Assembly: GCF_036885605.1 (NCBI RefSeq)
Contig: NZ_CP142523.1
Coordinates: 4,960,001-5,024,000, forward strand
Length of the DNA stretch: 64,000 nt
Direction: 5' to 3'
Source of the DNA: Janthinobacterium sp. TB1-E2
GTDB lineage: Bacteria > Pseudomonadota > Gammaproteobacteria > Burkholderiales > Burkholderiaceae_D
How positions within the stretch are numbered: position 1 is the first letter of the stretch; each line of letters begins with the position of its first letter. A program made the position numbers and the translations under genes. This document shows positions 46,955 to 57,260 of the stretch, piece after piece. The notes below the pieces were generated by a model that saw nothing but the letters and a program-made list of their open reading frames with translations, was not told the origin of the DNA and ran no database searches.

Positions 46955-47785
46955 TCAGAACCAGGGCAAGGCGCTGCTGCTGTCTTGCGGCAATGCCCAT
47001 TTCGGATCGTAATCGATCTGCGCCAGGTACAGGCCGTCCGGCATGAAGGTGGGTGCGGCCGCGTGACGATCCTTGCTTTCCAGCAAATGCCCGAGCCATT
47101 CCGGCTTTTCGCGCCCCGTGCCGATGTAGACGAGCGAACCGACCAGATTGCGCACCATGTGGTGCAGGAAGGCATTGGCCGTAATCGTGAAAATGACGCA
47201 ATCGCCGCGCCGCTCGATGCGGATGTCATGCATGAGCTTAACGGGCGACTTGGCCTGGCATTGCGCGGCGCGGAAGGCCGTGAAATCGTGCCAGCCCAAG
47301 AGCGGCTGCACGGCCTGGCGCATCAGTTCCACGTCCAGCGGACGGAAAAAGAAGCCGGCGCGCCCTTCCACCAGCGGCGAACGGGTGGCGTTGTTGTACA
47401 ACACATAATGATAGGTGCGCGCACGGGCGCTGAAGCGGGCGTGGAAGAAATCGTTGACCGTCGGATCGCCTTCGAGTTCCCTGGCCCAGCGCACGGCGAT
47501 GGATTTCGGCAGGAAGGCGTTGACGCCGCGCACCCACGAGTGCACGTCGCGGTTCAATTCCGTATCGAAGTGCACGACTTGCTCGAGCGCATGCACGCCC
47601 GTATCCGTGCGGCCGGCGCACGTGGTGGCCAGGCGCACGCGGGCAAACTGCTCCAGCGCGTTTTCCAGCTGGTCCTGCACCGTTTGCCCGTCTTCTTGCT
47701 TCTGGTATCCGTGCCAGGCCGTGCCGTCATACTGCAGGCCGAGGACGATACGCTTCAATGGCGTTGCTGTCGTAATATTTTGCAT
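46955..47785 (-). CDS. truA: tRNA pseudouridine(38-40) synthase TruA
   Basis: A 276-residue pseudouridine synthase acting on the anticodon stem-loop of tRNAs. The catalytic Asp is D61 in the motif CAGRTDTGVHA, and the start contains LGLQYDGTAWHGYQKQ, typical of TruA. It lies between fimV and trpF, the arrangement found in Burkholderiales and Pseudomonas. Confidence 0.95.
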   Translation of the reverse strand: MQNITTATPLKRIVLGLQYDGTAWHGYQKQEDGQTVQDQLENALEQFARVRLATTCAGRTDTGVHALEQVVHFDTELNRDVHSWVRGVNAFLPKSIAVRWARELEGDPTVNDFFHARFSARARTYHYVLYNNATRSPLVEGRAGFFFRPLDVELMRQAVQPLLGWHDFTAFRAAQCQAKSPVKLMHDIRIERRGDCVIFTITANAFLHHMVRNLVGSLVYIGTGREKPEWLGHLLESKDRHAAAPTFMPDGLYLAQIDYDPKWALPQDSSSALPWF

Positions 47786-47831
47786 CGAAACATTATACCG
47801 GCGCGGCAGCCTGCCGCACCGACGGGCACTG

Positions 47832-50387
47832 CTAGCTCAACAGCGCACGCATGGTATTGGCTTTCGCAACCTGCTCTTCGCTACCACCCTTGATGACCTC
47901 ATCGATCAGCTCGCGCGCGCCTTCCTTGTCGCCGATTTCCTGATAGGCGATCGCCAGGTCCAGCTTGGTATCCATTTCCATGTGGATGGCCGACAGCGGG
48001 TCGTCCACGCCCACGCTGGCCGTCTTGCCGTCGTTGAGGTCCAGGTCGATGCCGGACAGGTCGAACTCCTGTGCCGGCGGTATGGCTTCCGGCAAGGTCG
48101 CAGGCGTTTGCGCGTCGTCGAACAGGCTGTCGATGGAAGGCTCGGCCGCCGCGACCGGCGCGGCAGCCGGCGCCACGGGCTCGTCGAGGTCGAAATGGGC
48201 CAGGTCGACATCCTTCAACGGATCAGGCAACGGCGTCAAGCCGGCGCCCACGCCATTGACGGGACCGGCTGGCGGTTCCAGGTCCAGGCCGAAATCCATG
48301 CTGGCGTCATACTGCGCATCCTGCGCGGCGGAGACCGGCTTGCTGTCCGGTCCCGGCATGACGATCGGGTCGCTGGTGGAGACGGGTTCGAAATCGAGGC
48401 TGTCGAGGTCGAAATCGAGGGGATCGCGCGCATCGCGGGCCGCCACGGAAGACACCGGCTCGGCCGGCGCCAGATTGGCCTGCGGTGCTGGCGGCTCGTC
48501 GGGCAAATCCATGCTCTGGCCATGCACGTCGTCGCCGGCAGCCTTGCTCAGGCTGACGACGGCGTCATCTTCCGTATCGCCATACAGGGGATTGGTGGGA
48601 TCGAGCGCCAGGCCCAGCGCGGCCGCCTGCGGCCACTCTTCGCCCTGCCCCCGGGTCAGGCTGTACAGCTCGCTGGCCTGGTCTTCAAACGCGCGCACGT
48701 CGTTGCGTGCCGAATAGATTTCCAGCAGCTTCAGGCGGGCGGCATGGCGTTCCGGGTGGATGCGCAAGGCTTCCTTGAGGATATCTTCCGCCTGGCCATC
48801 GCGGCCGTAAGCGATATACACGTCCGCTTCCGCGACCGGGTCCGTTTCATTCGCGTCGAGCATGCTGGCGCCCACCGCGGTAGCCACGCCGGCAGCGGCG
48901 GCGCCCGTACCGAACAGGTGGTTGCTCGCTTCGGACTGCTGGTCTTCCGGCGCCAGGCCGGACGGCGACGCCACGGGCGCTTCCGGTTCGACCACGGGCG
49001 CGATATCTTCGGGCGGCGGCGGCGCATCCTTGCGGCGACGCGCGACCACCAGCGCGGCCACGGCCGCCAGCAATGCAGCCAGGCCGATGCCGATGGCGCC
49101 CAGGTGGTCATTGATCTTGTCGGTGATGGTCGGTTCCAGCGGCGACGGTTTTTTCACCAGCGGCACCGGCTTCGCTTTGGGCACGGGAGGCTGGGCTTCG
49201 GCTGGCACGCTGGCAACAACCGGTGCGCTGACGGCGACCTCGGCCGGTTTGGCGGGCGCCGGGGCGCTCTTGTCGGCCATGGCTTTGCTCTTGACCGCCA
49301 TCAACTTTTCCAGGTCGCTGACGTTCTTTTCCAGCTCTTTGACGCGGGCAGCCGCTTCATCGACCTGCTTGGCCTTGGCGATCTTGTCTTCCTCGCTGGC
49401 CACCGCGCTCTTGCCGGCCGACTTGGCCGCCGGTTCCGCCTTCGACAGTTTCAGCTTGTCTTGCGACTCGCTCACGGCCGTCGGCTTTTCCTGTACCTTG
49501 GTCGCGCCGATCTTGCCGGCCGTGCTTTGCGTCGCTTCCGCCGCCTTGGCCGGCTTGCTTTGCGACACCTGGCCTGCCAGCTTGTTGCGGTAGGCTTCGA
49601 AATCGATGGCGTGCGCCGTCACGATGCCCTTCGCTTCGGCAGCGCCGGTGGCGCGCACGGTGTCCGCGCCCGGCACTGCCAGGATGCGCCCGGCCTGCAT
49701 GCGGTTCATGTTTTCGCCCTTGAAGGCGTCGGGATTGGCGCGGTACAGGGCCACGAGCATCATGTCGAGCGACACGCCCGATGGCTTCAGTTCGCTGGCG
49801 ATGCGGCTCAGGGTGTCGCCCATCCTGACCTTGTATTCGCCGGCCGGTTTTTTCGCCGCGGCTGGGGCAGCTTCAGCGGCCGCCTTGCCTTTGCCCGGTT
49901 CGGCCGGTGCCGTCACTTGCGCGCCGCGCGTCTGGCGCGCTTCCGGCGTGTCAAGCACGAACGCATATTCGCGCACCTGGCGTCCGCTCTTGCTGCTCAG
50001 TTCCAGCAGCAAGTCCACCATGGGCTCGGCCACCGGCTGCGCCGAGCTGATGCGGATGAAAGGCTTGCCATTGCGGTTTTCCACGGCAAACGTCAGCGCG
50101 TTCAACGCGGGATTGAATTCCACGTTGGCCTGGCGGTAGGCGTCCGGCGGCGCCAGCTTGGCCAGCAAGCTCGACGCCTCGCCTGGCTTGATGGCCGATA
50201 ATTCGACCTCGGCGCGCAGCGGCTGGCCGGCGGCGGACAGCACCGTAATCTTGCCCAGCTCGGCTGCGGATGCCGCCGGTGACAATAACACCGCACAGGC
50301 GACAGCGCTGCTGAGTGTTTTAATGGCAAGGGAGGCGACCCGGGGACGAGTGTGTACAGGCATAGTTGGCGGCATCTTAGTTGACAT
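47832..50387 (-). CDS. fimV: FimV/HubP-family polar landmark protein
   Basis: An 851-residue protein. A signal peptide (about residues 1-42, ending SPAASAA) precedes the FimV N-terminal domain (ELGKITVLSAAGQPLRAEVEL). A LysM-type peptidoglycan-binding segment (EYKVRMGDTLSRIASEL) lies near residue 185, a coiled coil near 330-365, and one membrane helix (LGAIGIGLAALLAAVAALVV) near 440. The acidic cytoplasmic part contains a TPR region (YIAYGRDGQAEDILKEALRIHPE) and the C-terminal FimV motif KLDLAIAYQEIGDKEGARELIDEV. FimV organises type IV pilus assembly and polar signalling. Confidence 0.93.
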   Translation of the reverse strand: MSTKMPPTMPVHTRPRVASLAIKTLSSAVACAVLLSPAASAAELGKITVLSAAGQPLRAEVELSAIKPGEASSLLAKLAPPDAYRQANVEFNPALNALTFAVENRNGKPFIRISSAQPVAEPMVDLLLELSSKSGRQVREYAFVLDTPEARQTRGAQVTAPAEPGKGKAAAEAAPAAAKKPAGEYKVRMGDTLSRIASELKPSGVSLDMMLVALYRANPDAFKGENMNRMQAGRILAVPGADTVRATGAAEAKGIVTAHAIDFEAYRNKLAGQVSQSKPAKAAEATQSTAGKIGATKVQEKPTAVSESQDKLKLSKAEPAAKSAGKSAVASEEDKIAKAKQVDEAAARVKELEKNVSDLEKLMAVKSKAMADKSAPAPAKPAEVAVSAPVVASVPAEAQPPVPKAKPVPLVKKPSPLEPTITDKINDHLGAIGIGLAALLAAVAALVVARRRKDAPPPPEDIAPVVEPEAPVASPSGLAPEDQQSEASNHLFGTGAAAAGVATAVGASMLDANETDPVAEADVYIAYGRDGQAEDILKEALRIHPERHAARLKLLEIYSARNDVRAFEDQASELYSLTRGQGEEWPQAAALGLALDPTNPLYGDTEDDAVVSLSKAAGDDVHGQSMDLPDEPPAPQANLAPAEPVSSVAARDARDPLDFDLDSLDFEPVSTSDPIVMPGPDSKPVSAAQDAQYDASMDFGLDLEPPAGPVNGVGAGLTPLPDPLKDVDLAHFDLDEPVAPAAAPVAAAEPSIDSLFDDAQTPATLPEAIPPAQEFDLSGIDLDLNDGKTASVGVDDPLSAIHMEMDTKLDLAIAYQEIGDKEGARELIDEVIKGGSEEQVAKANTMRALLS

Positions 50388-50480
50388 GGGAAAACTGTTA
50401 CTTTTCCAGAGGTATCAACATATCATCATGCCCAGAGCTATGCAAGCTCCGCATGGTTGAGCCTTGACGGGCTCAGGACG

Positions 50481-50510
50481 AAAAAAAAGCCGGGAAAACA
50501 GCCCCGGCTT
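50481..50510 (-). terminator. Rho-independent terminator after asd
   Basis: AAGCCGGG (50487-50494) and CCCGGCTT (50503-50510) form an 8-bp stem. On the minus strand it is followed by eight T. It separates asd from fimV. Confidence 0.88.
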
Positions 50511-50535
50511 GATCTTGATCAACAATTTATGGTCG

Positions 50536-51663
50536 TTATGCGTCCAAGAGGATGCGCAGCATGCGGCGCAGCGGCTCGGCCGCGCCCCACAGCAACTGGT
50601 CGCCCACGGTGAACGCGGACAGGTATTCGCCGCCCATGCTCATCTTGCGCACGCGGCCGACGGGTATCGTCAGGCTGCCCGTGACGGCGGCCGGCGACAG
50701 GTCGCGCACGGACGCTTCGCGCGTGTTCGGCACGAATTTCACCCATTCGTTGTTGCTGGCGATGATGTCGTTGATTTCATCGAGCGGAACGTCTTTTTTC
50801 AGCTTGATGGTCAAGGCTTGCGAATGGCAGCGCATGGCGCCGATGCGCACGCACAGACCGTCGACTGGAATTTCCTTGGTGCCGAAATCGAGGCCGCGGC
50901 CGAGGATCTTGTTCGTTTCCGCGCCCGCCTTCCACTCTTCCTTCGACTGGCCGTTGCCCAGGTCCTTGTCGATCCATGGGATCAGGTTGCCGGCCAGCGG
51001 CGCGCCGAATTGCTTGATTTCATCCGGGGAATAGCCGTGCTGGGTGGCCAGCACCTGGCGGTCGATTTCCAGGATGGCGGATGCGGGGTTGTCCAGCAGC
51101 GCCTTGACGGAACCGTTGATGGTGCCGAACTGCGTCAGCAGTTCGCGCATGTGCTGCGCGCCGCCGCCCGATGCCGCCTGGTACGTCATCGACGTCATCC
51201 AGTCGATCAAATCGTGCTGGAACAGGCCGCCCAGGCCCATCATCATGCACGACACGGTGCAATTGCCGCCGATGTAGTTCTTGACGCCCTTGCCCAGCGC
51301 ATCCTTGATGACGTGCAGGTTGACGGGGTCGAGCACGATGACGGCGTCTTTTTCCATGCGCAAGGTCGAGGCCGCATCGATCCAGTACCCATTCCAGCCG
51401 CTGGCGCGCAGCTGCGGGAAGACGGCGCTCGTGTAGTCGCCGCCCTGGCAGGAAATAATGATGTCGCACTTGGACAGTTCGGCGATGTTGTTGGCATCCT
51501 TGAGGATGGTTTCATTCTTCGCCATGGCCGGCGCCGAGCCGCCCGTGTTCGAAGTGGTGAAAAACACCGGTTCGATATGGGCGAAATCGCCCTCTTCCTG
51601 CATGCGTTGCATCAGGACCGAACCGACCATACCGCGCCAACCTACCAAGCCAACTAATTTCAT
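50536..51663 (-). CDS. asd: Aspartate-semialdehyde dehydrogenase
   Basis: A 375-residue enzyme that reduces aspartyl phosphate to aspartate semialdehyde for lysine, threonine, methionine and diaminopimelate synthesis. The NADP-binding GxxGxxG-like start is [14 protein letters not shown], and the active-site cysteine is C135 (GGNCTVSC), the same number as in E. coli. The ATG at 51663 is supported by GAGGA six bases upstream; an ATG at 51669 overlaps that site. It follows leuB by 45 bp. Confidence 0.96.
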   Translation of the reverse strand: MKLVGLVGWRGMVGSVLMQRMQEEGDFAHIEPVFFTTSNTGGSAPAMAKNETILKDANNIAELSKCDIIISCQGGDYTSAVFPQLRASGWNGYWIDAASTLRMEKDAVIVLDPVNLHVIKDALGKGVKNYIGGNCTVSCMMMGLGGLFQHDLIDWMTSMTYQAASGGGAQHMRELLTQFGTINGSVKALLDNPASAILEIDRQVLATQHGYSPDEIKQFGAPLAGNLIPWIDKDLGNGQSKEEWKAGAETNKILGRGLDFGTKEIPVDGLCVRIGAMRCHSQALTIKLKKDVPLDEINDIIASNNEWVKFVPNTREASVRDLSPAAVTGSLTIPVGRVRKMSMGGEYLSAFTVGDQLLWGAAEPLRRMLRILLDA

Positions 51664-51708
51664 TACCATTCCTCAAGATGAGACGGCGACTGCCGTCATT
51701 AGACTATT

Positions 51709-52779
51709 TTATCCCAGTGCTTTTACAACTGCATCACCCATGGCCTCGGTACCGACCAAAGTCGTGCCCGCTTCATGGATGTCGGCCGTGCGCAAGCCCT
51801 GCGCCAGCACCTGCTTGACGGCGCCCTCGATACGGTTTGCCTGCTCTTCGCGGTTCAGCGAATAGCGCAGCATCATGGCGGCCGACAAGATCGTCGCCAG
51901 CGGATTGGCGATGCCCTTGCCCGCGATATCGGGCGCCGAACCGTGCGATGGCTCGTACAAGCCCTTGTTGTTGGCATCCAGCGAGGCCGACGGCAGCATG
52001 CCGATCGAGCCCGTCAGCATGGCGGCCGCATCCGACAGGATGTCGCCGAACATATTGCCGGTCACCATGACGTCGAATTTCTTCGGCGCCCGCACCAGCT
52101 GCATGGCCGCGTTATCGACGTACATGTGGTCGAGCGCCACGTCCGGGTATTCCTTGTGCACGTCGGTGACGATGTCTTTCCAGAACTGGAAGGTTTCCAG
52201 CACGTTCGCCTTGTCCACGCTGGTCAGGCGCTTGTCGCGCTTTTGCGCAGCCTGGAAAGCCACGTGGGCGATGCGGCGGATTTCGCCTTCCGCATAGCGC
52301 ATAGTGTCGAAGCCTTCGCGCTGGCCCTTGAACGGACCGTCCGGGCACTCGCGCACGCCGCGGGGCTGGCCGAAATAGATGTCGCCCGTCAATTCACGGA
52401 TGATCAAAATATCCAGGCCGGACACCACTTCCGGCTTCAGGGTCGAGGCGCCCGCCAGTTCCGGATACAGAATGGCCGGACGCAGGTTGGCGAACAGGCC
52501 CAGGTTCTTGCGCAAGCCCAGGATCGCCTGCTCGGGGCGGAACTGGCGCTCCAGATTGTCATATTTGTAGTCGCCCACGGCGCCGAACAGCACGGCATCG
52601 GCCGCTTTCGCCAGCGCCAGGGTGGCTTCCGGCAAGGGATGGCCATGGGCCGCATAGCCGGCGCCGCCCACGGGCGCCGTTTCCAGTTCGAACGATTCGC
52701 CCAGCACATGCAAAACCTTGACGGCTTGCGCGACGATTTCAGGACCGATGCCGTCGCCGGGTAAGATTGCAATTTTCAT
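51709..52779 (-). CDS. leuB: 3-isopropylmalate dehydrogenase
   Basis: A 356-residue decarboxylating dehydrogenase of leucine synthesis. It begins [23 protein letters not shown] and carries [14 protein letters not shown] near residue 135 and the metal/NAD region [29 protein letters not shown] (about 225-255). The ATG at 52779 is preferred over 52812 by alignment with family starts. It lies 11 bp after leuD in the leuC-leuD-leuB run. Confidence 0.96.
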   Translation of the reverse strand: MKIAILPGDGIGPEIVAQAVKVLHVLGESFELETAPVGGAGYAAHGHPLPEATLALAKAADAVLFGAVGDYKYDNLERQFRPEQAILGLRKNLGLFANLRPAILYPELAGASTLKPEVVSGLDILIIRELTGDIYFGQPRGVRECPDGPFKGQREGFDTMRYAEGEIRRIAHVAFQAAQKRDKRLTSVDKANVLETFQFWKDIVTDVHKEYPDVALDHMYVDNAAMQLVRAPKKFDVMVTGNMFGDILSDAAAMLTGSIGMLPSASLDANNKGLYEPSHGSAPDIAGKGIANPLATILSAAMMLRYSLNREEQANRIEGAVKQVLAQGLRTADIHEAGTTLVGTEAMGDAVVKALG

Positions 52780-52790
52780 ATTTTTATCGA

Positions 52791-53438
52791 TTAGATGACG
52801 TTGGCGAGCCACGGTTGGTTATGGAGATGCCGTTCTTCGAAGGCGCGGATATCGTCGGCGTGGCGCAGGGTCAGGCCGATATCGTCGAGGCCATTCATCA
52901 GGCAATATTTGCGGAAAGCGTCGATCTCGAACGGATACGACACGGAACCATTGCTGGTGCGCACGCATTGCTGCTCCAGGTCCACCACCAGCTTGTAGCC
53001 GGGGAAAGCCTTGACTTCATTGAACAGGTGCTCGACCTGGCTTTCCGACAGCACGATGGGCAGCAAGCCGTTCTTGTAGCAGTTGTTGAAGAAGATGTCG
53101 GCAAACGATGGCGCGATGATGGCGCGGAAACCATATTGATCCAGCGCCCACGGCGCATGTTCGCGCGAGGAGCCGCAGCCGAAGTTCTTGCGCGTCAGCA
53201 AGATCGAAGCGCCCTGGTAGCGTGGCTCGTTGAGCACGAACTCGGGGTTCAGCGGGCGACGGCTGTTGTCCTGGCCCGGCTCGCCATGGTCGAGGTAGCG
53301 CCATTCGTCGAACAGGTTGGGGCCGAAACCGCTGCGGTGGATCGATTTCAGGAATTGCTTCGGAATAATCGCGTCGGTGTCGACGTTGGCGCGGTCCAGC
53401 GGGGCGACCAGGCCTTCGTAAATCGTAAATTTATCCAT
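52791..53438 (-). CDS. leuD: 3-isopropylmalate dehydratase small subunit
   Basis: A 215-residue swivelling-domain subunit that forms the isopropylmalate isomerase with LeuC. It starts [30 protein letters not shown], with the substrate-contact segment [15 protein letters not shown] near residue 85. The ATG at 53438 fits the family start. A small entericidin-type lipoprotein gene separates it from leuC. Confidence 0.95.
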   Translation of the reverse strand: MDKFTIYEGLVAPLDRANVDTDAIIPKQFLKSIHRSGFGPNLFDEWRYLDHGEPGQDNSRRPLNPEFVLNEPRYQGASILLTRKNFGCGSSREHAPWALDQYGFRAIIAPSFADIFFNNCYKNGLLPIVLSESQVEHLFNEVKAFPGYKLVVDLEQQCVRTSNGSVSYPFEIDAFRKYCLMNGLDDIGLTLRHADDIRAFEERHLHNQPWLANVI

Positions 53439-53489
53439 GCTGTTTCTACTCGGTAAGACGCGCGGCGCAGTGCGCCCGCACGTCACGGT

Positions 53490-53612
53490 TTATTTTCCGC
53501 CGGCGCCAGTGACAACCTGGCCGACTTTCTGCACATCGCGGCCGATGCCGGAGACGGTGTTGCAGCCAGACAGGATGACGGTGGCGATAAGGAGGGCGAA
53601 GAGTTTTTTCAT
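53490..53612 (-). CDS. Entericidin A/B-family small lipoprotein
   Basis: A 40-residue lipoprotein starting MKKLFALLIATVILSGCNTV. The lipobox LSGC gives a mature protein of about 25 residues, C17-NTVSGIGRDVQKVGQVVTGAGGK-like, matching the entericidin family (small outer-membrane-associated lipoproteins, described as a toxin/antidote pair in E. coli). Only one such gene is present here. It sits between leuC and leuD and is read in the same direction, a position seen in other Burkholderiales. Its role in this location is unknown. Confidence 0.88.
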   Translation of the reverse strand: MKKLFALLIATVILSGCNTVSGIGRDVQKVGQVVTGAGGK

Positions 53613-53680
53613 GATGAGTTCTCGATAAGAAAGATGGGACTGATACCGCTAGTGTAAACCAGCGGCGCCAGTCCCTGCCG

Positions 53681-55084
53681 TCATCGCAATCCCCGCACGT
53701 CGACAAAGTGGCCGGCGATGCCCGCCGCCGCCGCCATCGCGGGCGACACCAGGTGGGTACGGCCGCCCTGCCCTTGCCTACCTTCGAAGTTGCGGTTCGA
53801 CGTGGAAGCGCAGCGTTCGCCCGGCTCCAAACGGTCCGCATTCATGGCCAGGCACATGGAGCAGCCCGGCTCGCGCCATTCGAAACCGGCATCCTTGAAG
53901 ATGCGGTCCAGTCCTTCGCGCTCGGCCAGGTCCTTGACGAGTCCGGAACCGGGCACGACCAGCGCCAGGGTGACGTTCGAGGCGCGGTACTTGCCGCGCA
54001 CCACGGCGGCGGCCGCGCGCAAATCCTCGATGCGCGAATTGGTGCAGGAACCGATGAAGACCTTGTCGATGCGGATGTCTTCGATGGCCGTGTTCGGCTT
54101 GAGGTTCATGTAGACGAGCGCCTTTTCCATCGCATCGCGCTTGACGCTGTCTTTTTCCTGGTCAGGGTCAGGCACGCGGCCATCGACGCCGACCACCATT
54201 TCGGGCGACGTGCCCCAGGTCACTTGCGGCACGATCTCGGCCGCATTGAGGGTGACGACGAGGTCGAAGCGGGCGCCCGGGTCCGAATGCAGGGTGCGCC
54301 AGTAGGCAACGGCGCGTTCCCAGTGCGGACCGGCCGGCGAAAACGGACGGCCCTTGACGTAATTGATGGTGGTGTCGTCGACGCCGATGATGCCGGCGCG
54401 CGCGCCCGCCTCGATGGCCATGTTGCACACCGTCATGCGTCCTTCCATCGACAGGGCGCGGATGGCCGAGCCGCCGAACTCGATACAGTAGCCCGTGCCG
54501 CCGGCCGTGCCGATCTTGCCGATGATGGCCAGCACGATATCCTTGGCCGTCACGCCGGCCGGCAGCGCGCCGTCGACTTGCACCAGCATGGATTTGGATT
54601 TCTTTTGCAGCAAGGTCTGCGTGGCCAGCACGTGTTCCACTTCGGACGTGCCGATGCCGTGCGCCAGCGCGCCGAAGGCGCCGTGCGTGGACGTGTGCGA
54701 GTCGCCGCAGACGACCGTCATGCCGGGCAGGGTCGCGCCCTGTTCAGGGCCGATCACGTGCACGATGCCCTGGCGCTTGTCGTTCATGTTGAAGTAGGTC
54801 AAGCCGTAGTGCTTGGCGTTCTTGTCCAGGGTTTCCACCTGCAGGCGCGAGACCGGATCGGCAATGCCGTCCACGCGGCTCGTGGTCGGCACGTTATGGT
54901 CGGCCACGGCCAGGTTGGCGGAAATGCGCCATGGCTGGCGGCCCGCCACGCTGAGGCCGTCGAAGGCTTGCGGGCTGGTGACTTCGTGCAGCAGGTGCCG
55001 GTCGATATACAAAATTGTCGTGCCATCATCTTCGGCCCGAACAACGTGGGATTCCCAGAGTTTGTCGTAAAGCGTCTTCATCAT
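53681..55084 (-). CDS. leuC: 3-isopropylmalate dehydratase large subunit
   Basis: A 467-residue aconitase-family subunit carrying the [4Fe-4S] cluster. Cluster cysteines are visible in [12 protein letters not shown] near residue 347 and in [11 protein letters not shown] near residue 410. It begins [15 protein letters not shown]; the second Met (55081) is an equally good start. It is the first gene of the leu cluster. The upstream 277-bp region contains a CATAAT box on the minus strand but no clear leader peptide or leucine-codon run. Confidence 0.95.
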   Translation of the reverse strand: MMKTLYDKLWESHVVRAEDDGTTILYIDRHLLHEVTSPQAFDGLSVAGRQPWRISANLAVADHNVPTTSRVDGIADPVSRLQVETLDKNAKHYGLTYFNMNDKRQGIVHVIGPEQGATLPGMTVVCGDSHTSTHGAFGALAHGIGTSEVEHVLATQTLLQKKSKSMLVQVDGALPAGVTAKDIVLAIIGKIGTAGGTGYCIEFGGSAIRALSMEGRMTVCNMAIEAGARAGIIGVDDTTINYVKGRPFSPAGPHWERAVAYWRTLHSDPGARFDLVVTLNAAEIVPQVTWGTSPEMVVGVDGRVPDPDQEKDSVKRDAMEKALVYMNLKPNTAIEDIRIDKVFIGSCTNSRIEDLRAAAAVVRGKYRASNVTLALVVPGSGLVKDLAEREGLDRIFKDAGFEWREPGCSMCLAMNADRLEPGERCASTSNRNFEGRQGQGGRTHLVSPAMAAAAGIAGHFVDVRGLR

Positions 55085-55306
55085 GATTTATGCAGCGTTG
55101 CCACAGCCTGTAGTAAGTGATCTGTCGTACTGATCGAAGGGATCGGCAATGATTATGCCATATATTGTGCAATGCAGAACCAAAAGCCGCTCCAGCGTGG
55201 GATAGGCGATACAAAATTTGGCATGCTTTGCAGATATGACGAAAAAATTGCTGATACGAAAATCCGCCAAAATGCCGGCGGGGCGAATAAAAATCGAAAA
55301 AAGCCG

Positions 55307-55342
55307 AAAAAAAAGCCCGCTGCAGAGGTCTGCAGCGGGCTT
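55307..55342 (-). terminator. Rho-independent terminator after cheA
   Basis: AAGCCCGCTGCAGA (55313-55326) and TCTGCAGCGGGCTT (55329-55342) form a perfect 14-bp stem. On the minus strand it is followed by eight T. It lies 20 bp after the cheA stop. Confidence 0.93.
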
Positions 55343-55361
55343 GGTGTCAGTGCCGGTGTTT

Positions 55362-57260
55362 CTAGGCAGCCATGCGCACACTTCCCCTGCAACCATCCAT
55401 CAGGAAAGATAGGCCCACGACTAGCACCAGCTCGCCTTCGGCCGAGCGGGCAGTACCGGTAATGCCTTCCACCGTGATGGCCGTCATCGGCTTGATCACG
55501 AGATCGGCCGTGCCATCGACGGCTTCCACGGCGAGAATGTACGGCTGTGGCGCAGCGACAACAATACCGACGCGTTCGCTGCACGATTCGTAGCCCAACG
55601 AGCCGGCCAGCGAACGCACGGGCAATGGACGGCCCTGGTCTTTCAGCACCGGCGCGCCGCCCACTTCCATGAAGGTTTCCGGCAATTCGACGACGCGCTG
55701 CACCACCGCCATCGGCAGCGCCAGCGCGGCGCCCGAGGTCGACACGAGCATGGTCGGCACGATCGACAATTCGATCGGCAGGCGGATGGCGAACTTCGTG
55801 CCCTTGCCCAGCGACGATTCGATATGGATGGCGCCGCGGTTTTTCTCCACGGCCGTTTTCACCACGTCCATACCCACGCCGCGGCCGGAAACGCTGGAGG
55901 CGACTTCCTTGGTCGAGAAGCCCGGCAGGAACACCAGCTGGAAGCATTCGTCGTTGCTCAGTTGCGCGTTTTCGCTGATCAAGCCCTTTTGCTGGGCCTT
56001 GCTGCGCAGGAAGACCGGGTCCATGCCCTTGCCGTCATCCTGCAGCACGATCATGACGCTGTTCGCTTCCTGCCAGGCTTTCAGCGAAATATACGATTTG
56101 GCGGGCTTGCCGGCGGCCAGGCGCGCTTCCGGCGATTCGACGCCATGGTCGAGCGAGTTGCGCAGCATGTGCACGAGCGGATCGTACAGGCTGTCCACGA
56201 CGACGCGGTCGACTTCCGTCTCCGCGCCTTCGATGGTCAGCTCGACATCCTTGCCCAGGTCTTTCGCCAGTTCGCGCACCAGGCGAGGGAATTTCTGGAA
56301 CAGGCGGCCGACGGGCTGCATGCGCGTGGCCAGGGTGGCCCGCTGCAGTTCCGTCGAGTAGCGCGAGGCGCGTTCCAGGGTTTCCGCCAAGGTCGCCATC
56401 AGGGTGGCGGCCTGGCCTTCGAATTTGAATTGCAGCAAGCGCTCGAGCAGCACGGCGGCCTGATTGGCGGCCTGCACGGATTCGCCGGCCACTTCCAGCA
56501 GCGCGTCGAGCTTGACGGCGTCGACGCGGATGCTGTCTTCCTTGACGGGCGCGGCATGGCGCACTTCCGGACGCTCTTCACGGCGTTCGGCGCCATCCCA
56601 ATTCTTGCCGGCCGGTTTGGCGGCAGCAGCGGCAGGTGTAGCAGGTGCGGCGGCGGCCACGGCGGCAGGCGCAGCGGCGACGGACACGGGCGCGGCAGCG
56701 ACCCGGCTACCCTCGGGCACGACGGCGTTGTACATGGCTTCCCAGTCCAGGCCATCGGCGCTGGCAGTGGCAACGGCAACGGCAACGGCTGGCGCGACCA
56801 CAACAATTTCGGCGGCCTCGGCAACGGGCGCGGCCACTTCCGCCACGGCGGCGGCTGGCGCAGGCGCGTCCATGCCCTTGCCTTCGATGGCGTTCGTCAG
56901 GATGTGTTCCAGCTCTTCCGGCATGGCCGGCAAGCTTTCCGGCGCGGCGCCATTGGCCAGCTCCGTCAGCTGGTCGGCGACGAAACCGGAAGCTTGCAGC
57001 GCCGCCTCGATGGCGATCGGGGTCACGGGCGCGGCGCCCGTGCGCAAGGCATCGAACAGGTTTTCCGTCAGATGGCAGGCCGCCACCAGCGCGGGCAAGC
57101 CCATGAAGCCGGCGCCGCCCTTGATGGTGTGGAAGGAACGAAACACGGCATTCAGTGTTTCCTTGTTGTCAGGATCGCGCTCGAGGCGCAACAAGTGCTC
57201 TTCAACATTAACCGCAAGATCCATCGCCTCAACGACGAAATCCTTGAGCATATCGTCCAT
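55362..57260 (-). CDS. cheA: Chemotaxis histidine kinase CheA
   Basis: A 632-residue kinase. The Hpt domain has phospho-accepting H44 (SFHTIKGGAGF). An Ala-rich linker (about residues 130-225) replaces any obvious P2 CheY-binding domain. The dimerisation domain (DALLEVAGESVQAANQAAVLL) and the ATPase (HMLRNSLDHGVESPEAR N-box, DDGKGMD, GRGVGMDVVK) are intact, and the C-terminal CheW-like domain ends the protein. Its stop/start region touches cheZ by one base. No cheY, cheW or receptor gene is adjacent. Confidence 0.93.
   Translation of the reverse strand: MDDMLKDFVVEAMDLAVNVEEHLLRLERDPDNKETLNAVFRSFHTIKGGAGFMGLPALVAACHLTENLFDALRTGAAPVTPIAIEAALQASGFVADQLTELANGAAPESLPAMPEELEHILTNAIEGKGMDAPAPAAAVAEVAAPVAEAAEIVVVAPAVAVAVATASADGLDWEAMYNAVVPEGSRVAAAPVSVAAAPAAVAAAAPATPAAAAAKPAGKNWDGAERREERPEVRHAAPVKEDSIRVDAVKLDALLEVAGESVQAANQAAVLLERLLQFKFEGQAATLMATLAETLERASRYSTELQRATLATRMQPVGRLFQKFPRLVRELAKDLGKDVELTIEGAETEVDRVVVDSLYDPLVHMLRNSLDHGVESPEARLAAGKPAKSYISLKAWQEANSVMIVLQDDGKGMDPVFLRSKAQQKGLISENAQLSNDECFQLVFLPGFSTKEVASSVSGRGVGMDVVKTAVEKNRGAIHIESSLGKGTKFAIRLPIELSIVPTMLVSTSGAALALPMAVVQRVVELPETFMEVGGAPVLKDQGRPLPVRSLAGSLGYESCSERVGIVVAAPQPYILAVEAVDGTADLVIKPMTAITVEGITGTARSAEGELVLVVGLSFLMDGCRGSVRMAA

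Noticed and set aside
55085..55361. Leader peptide or T-box-like leucine attenuator upstream of leuC
   Set aside because: No short frame with a run of Leu codons and no terminator/antiterminator pair is visible before leuC; the strong hairpin at 55313-55342 belongs to cheA.
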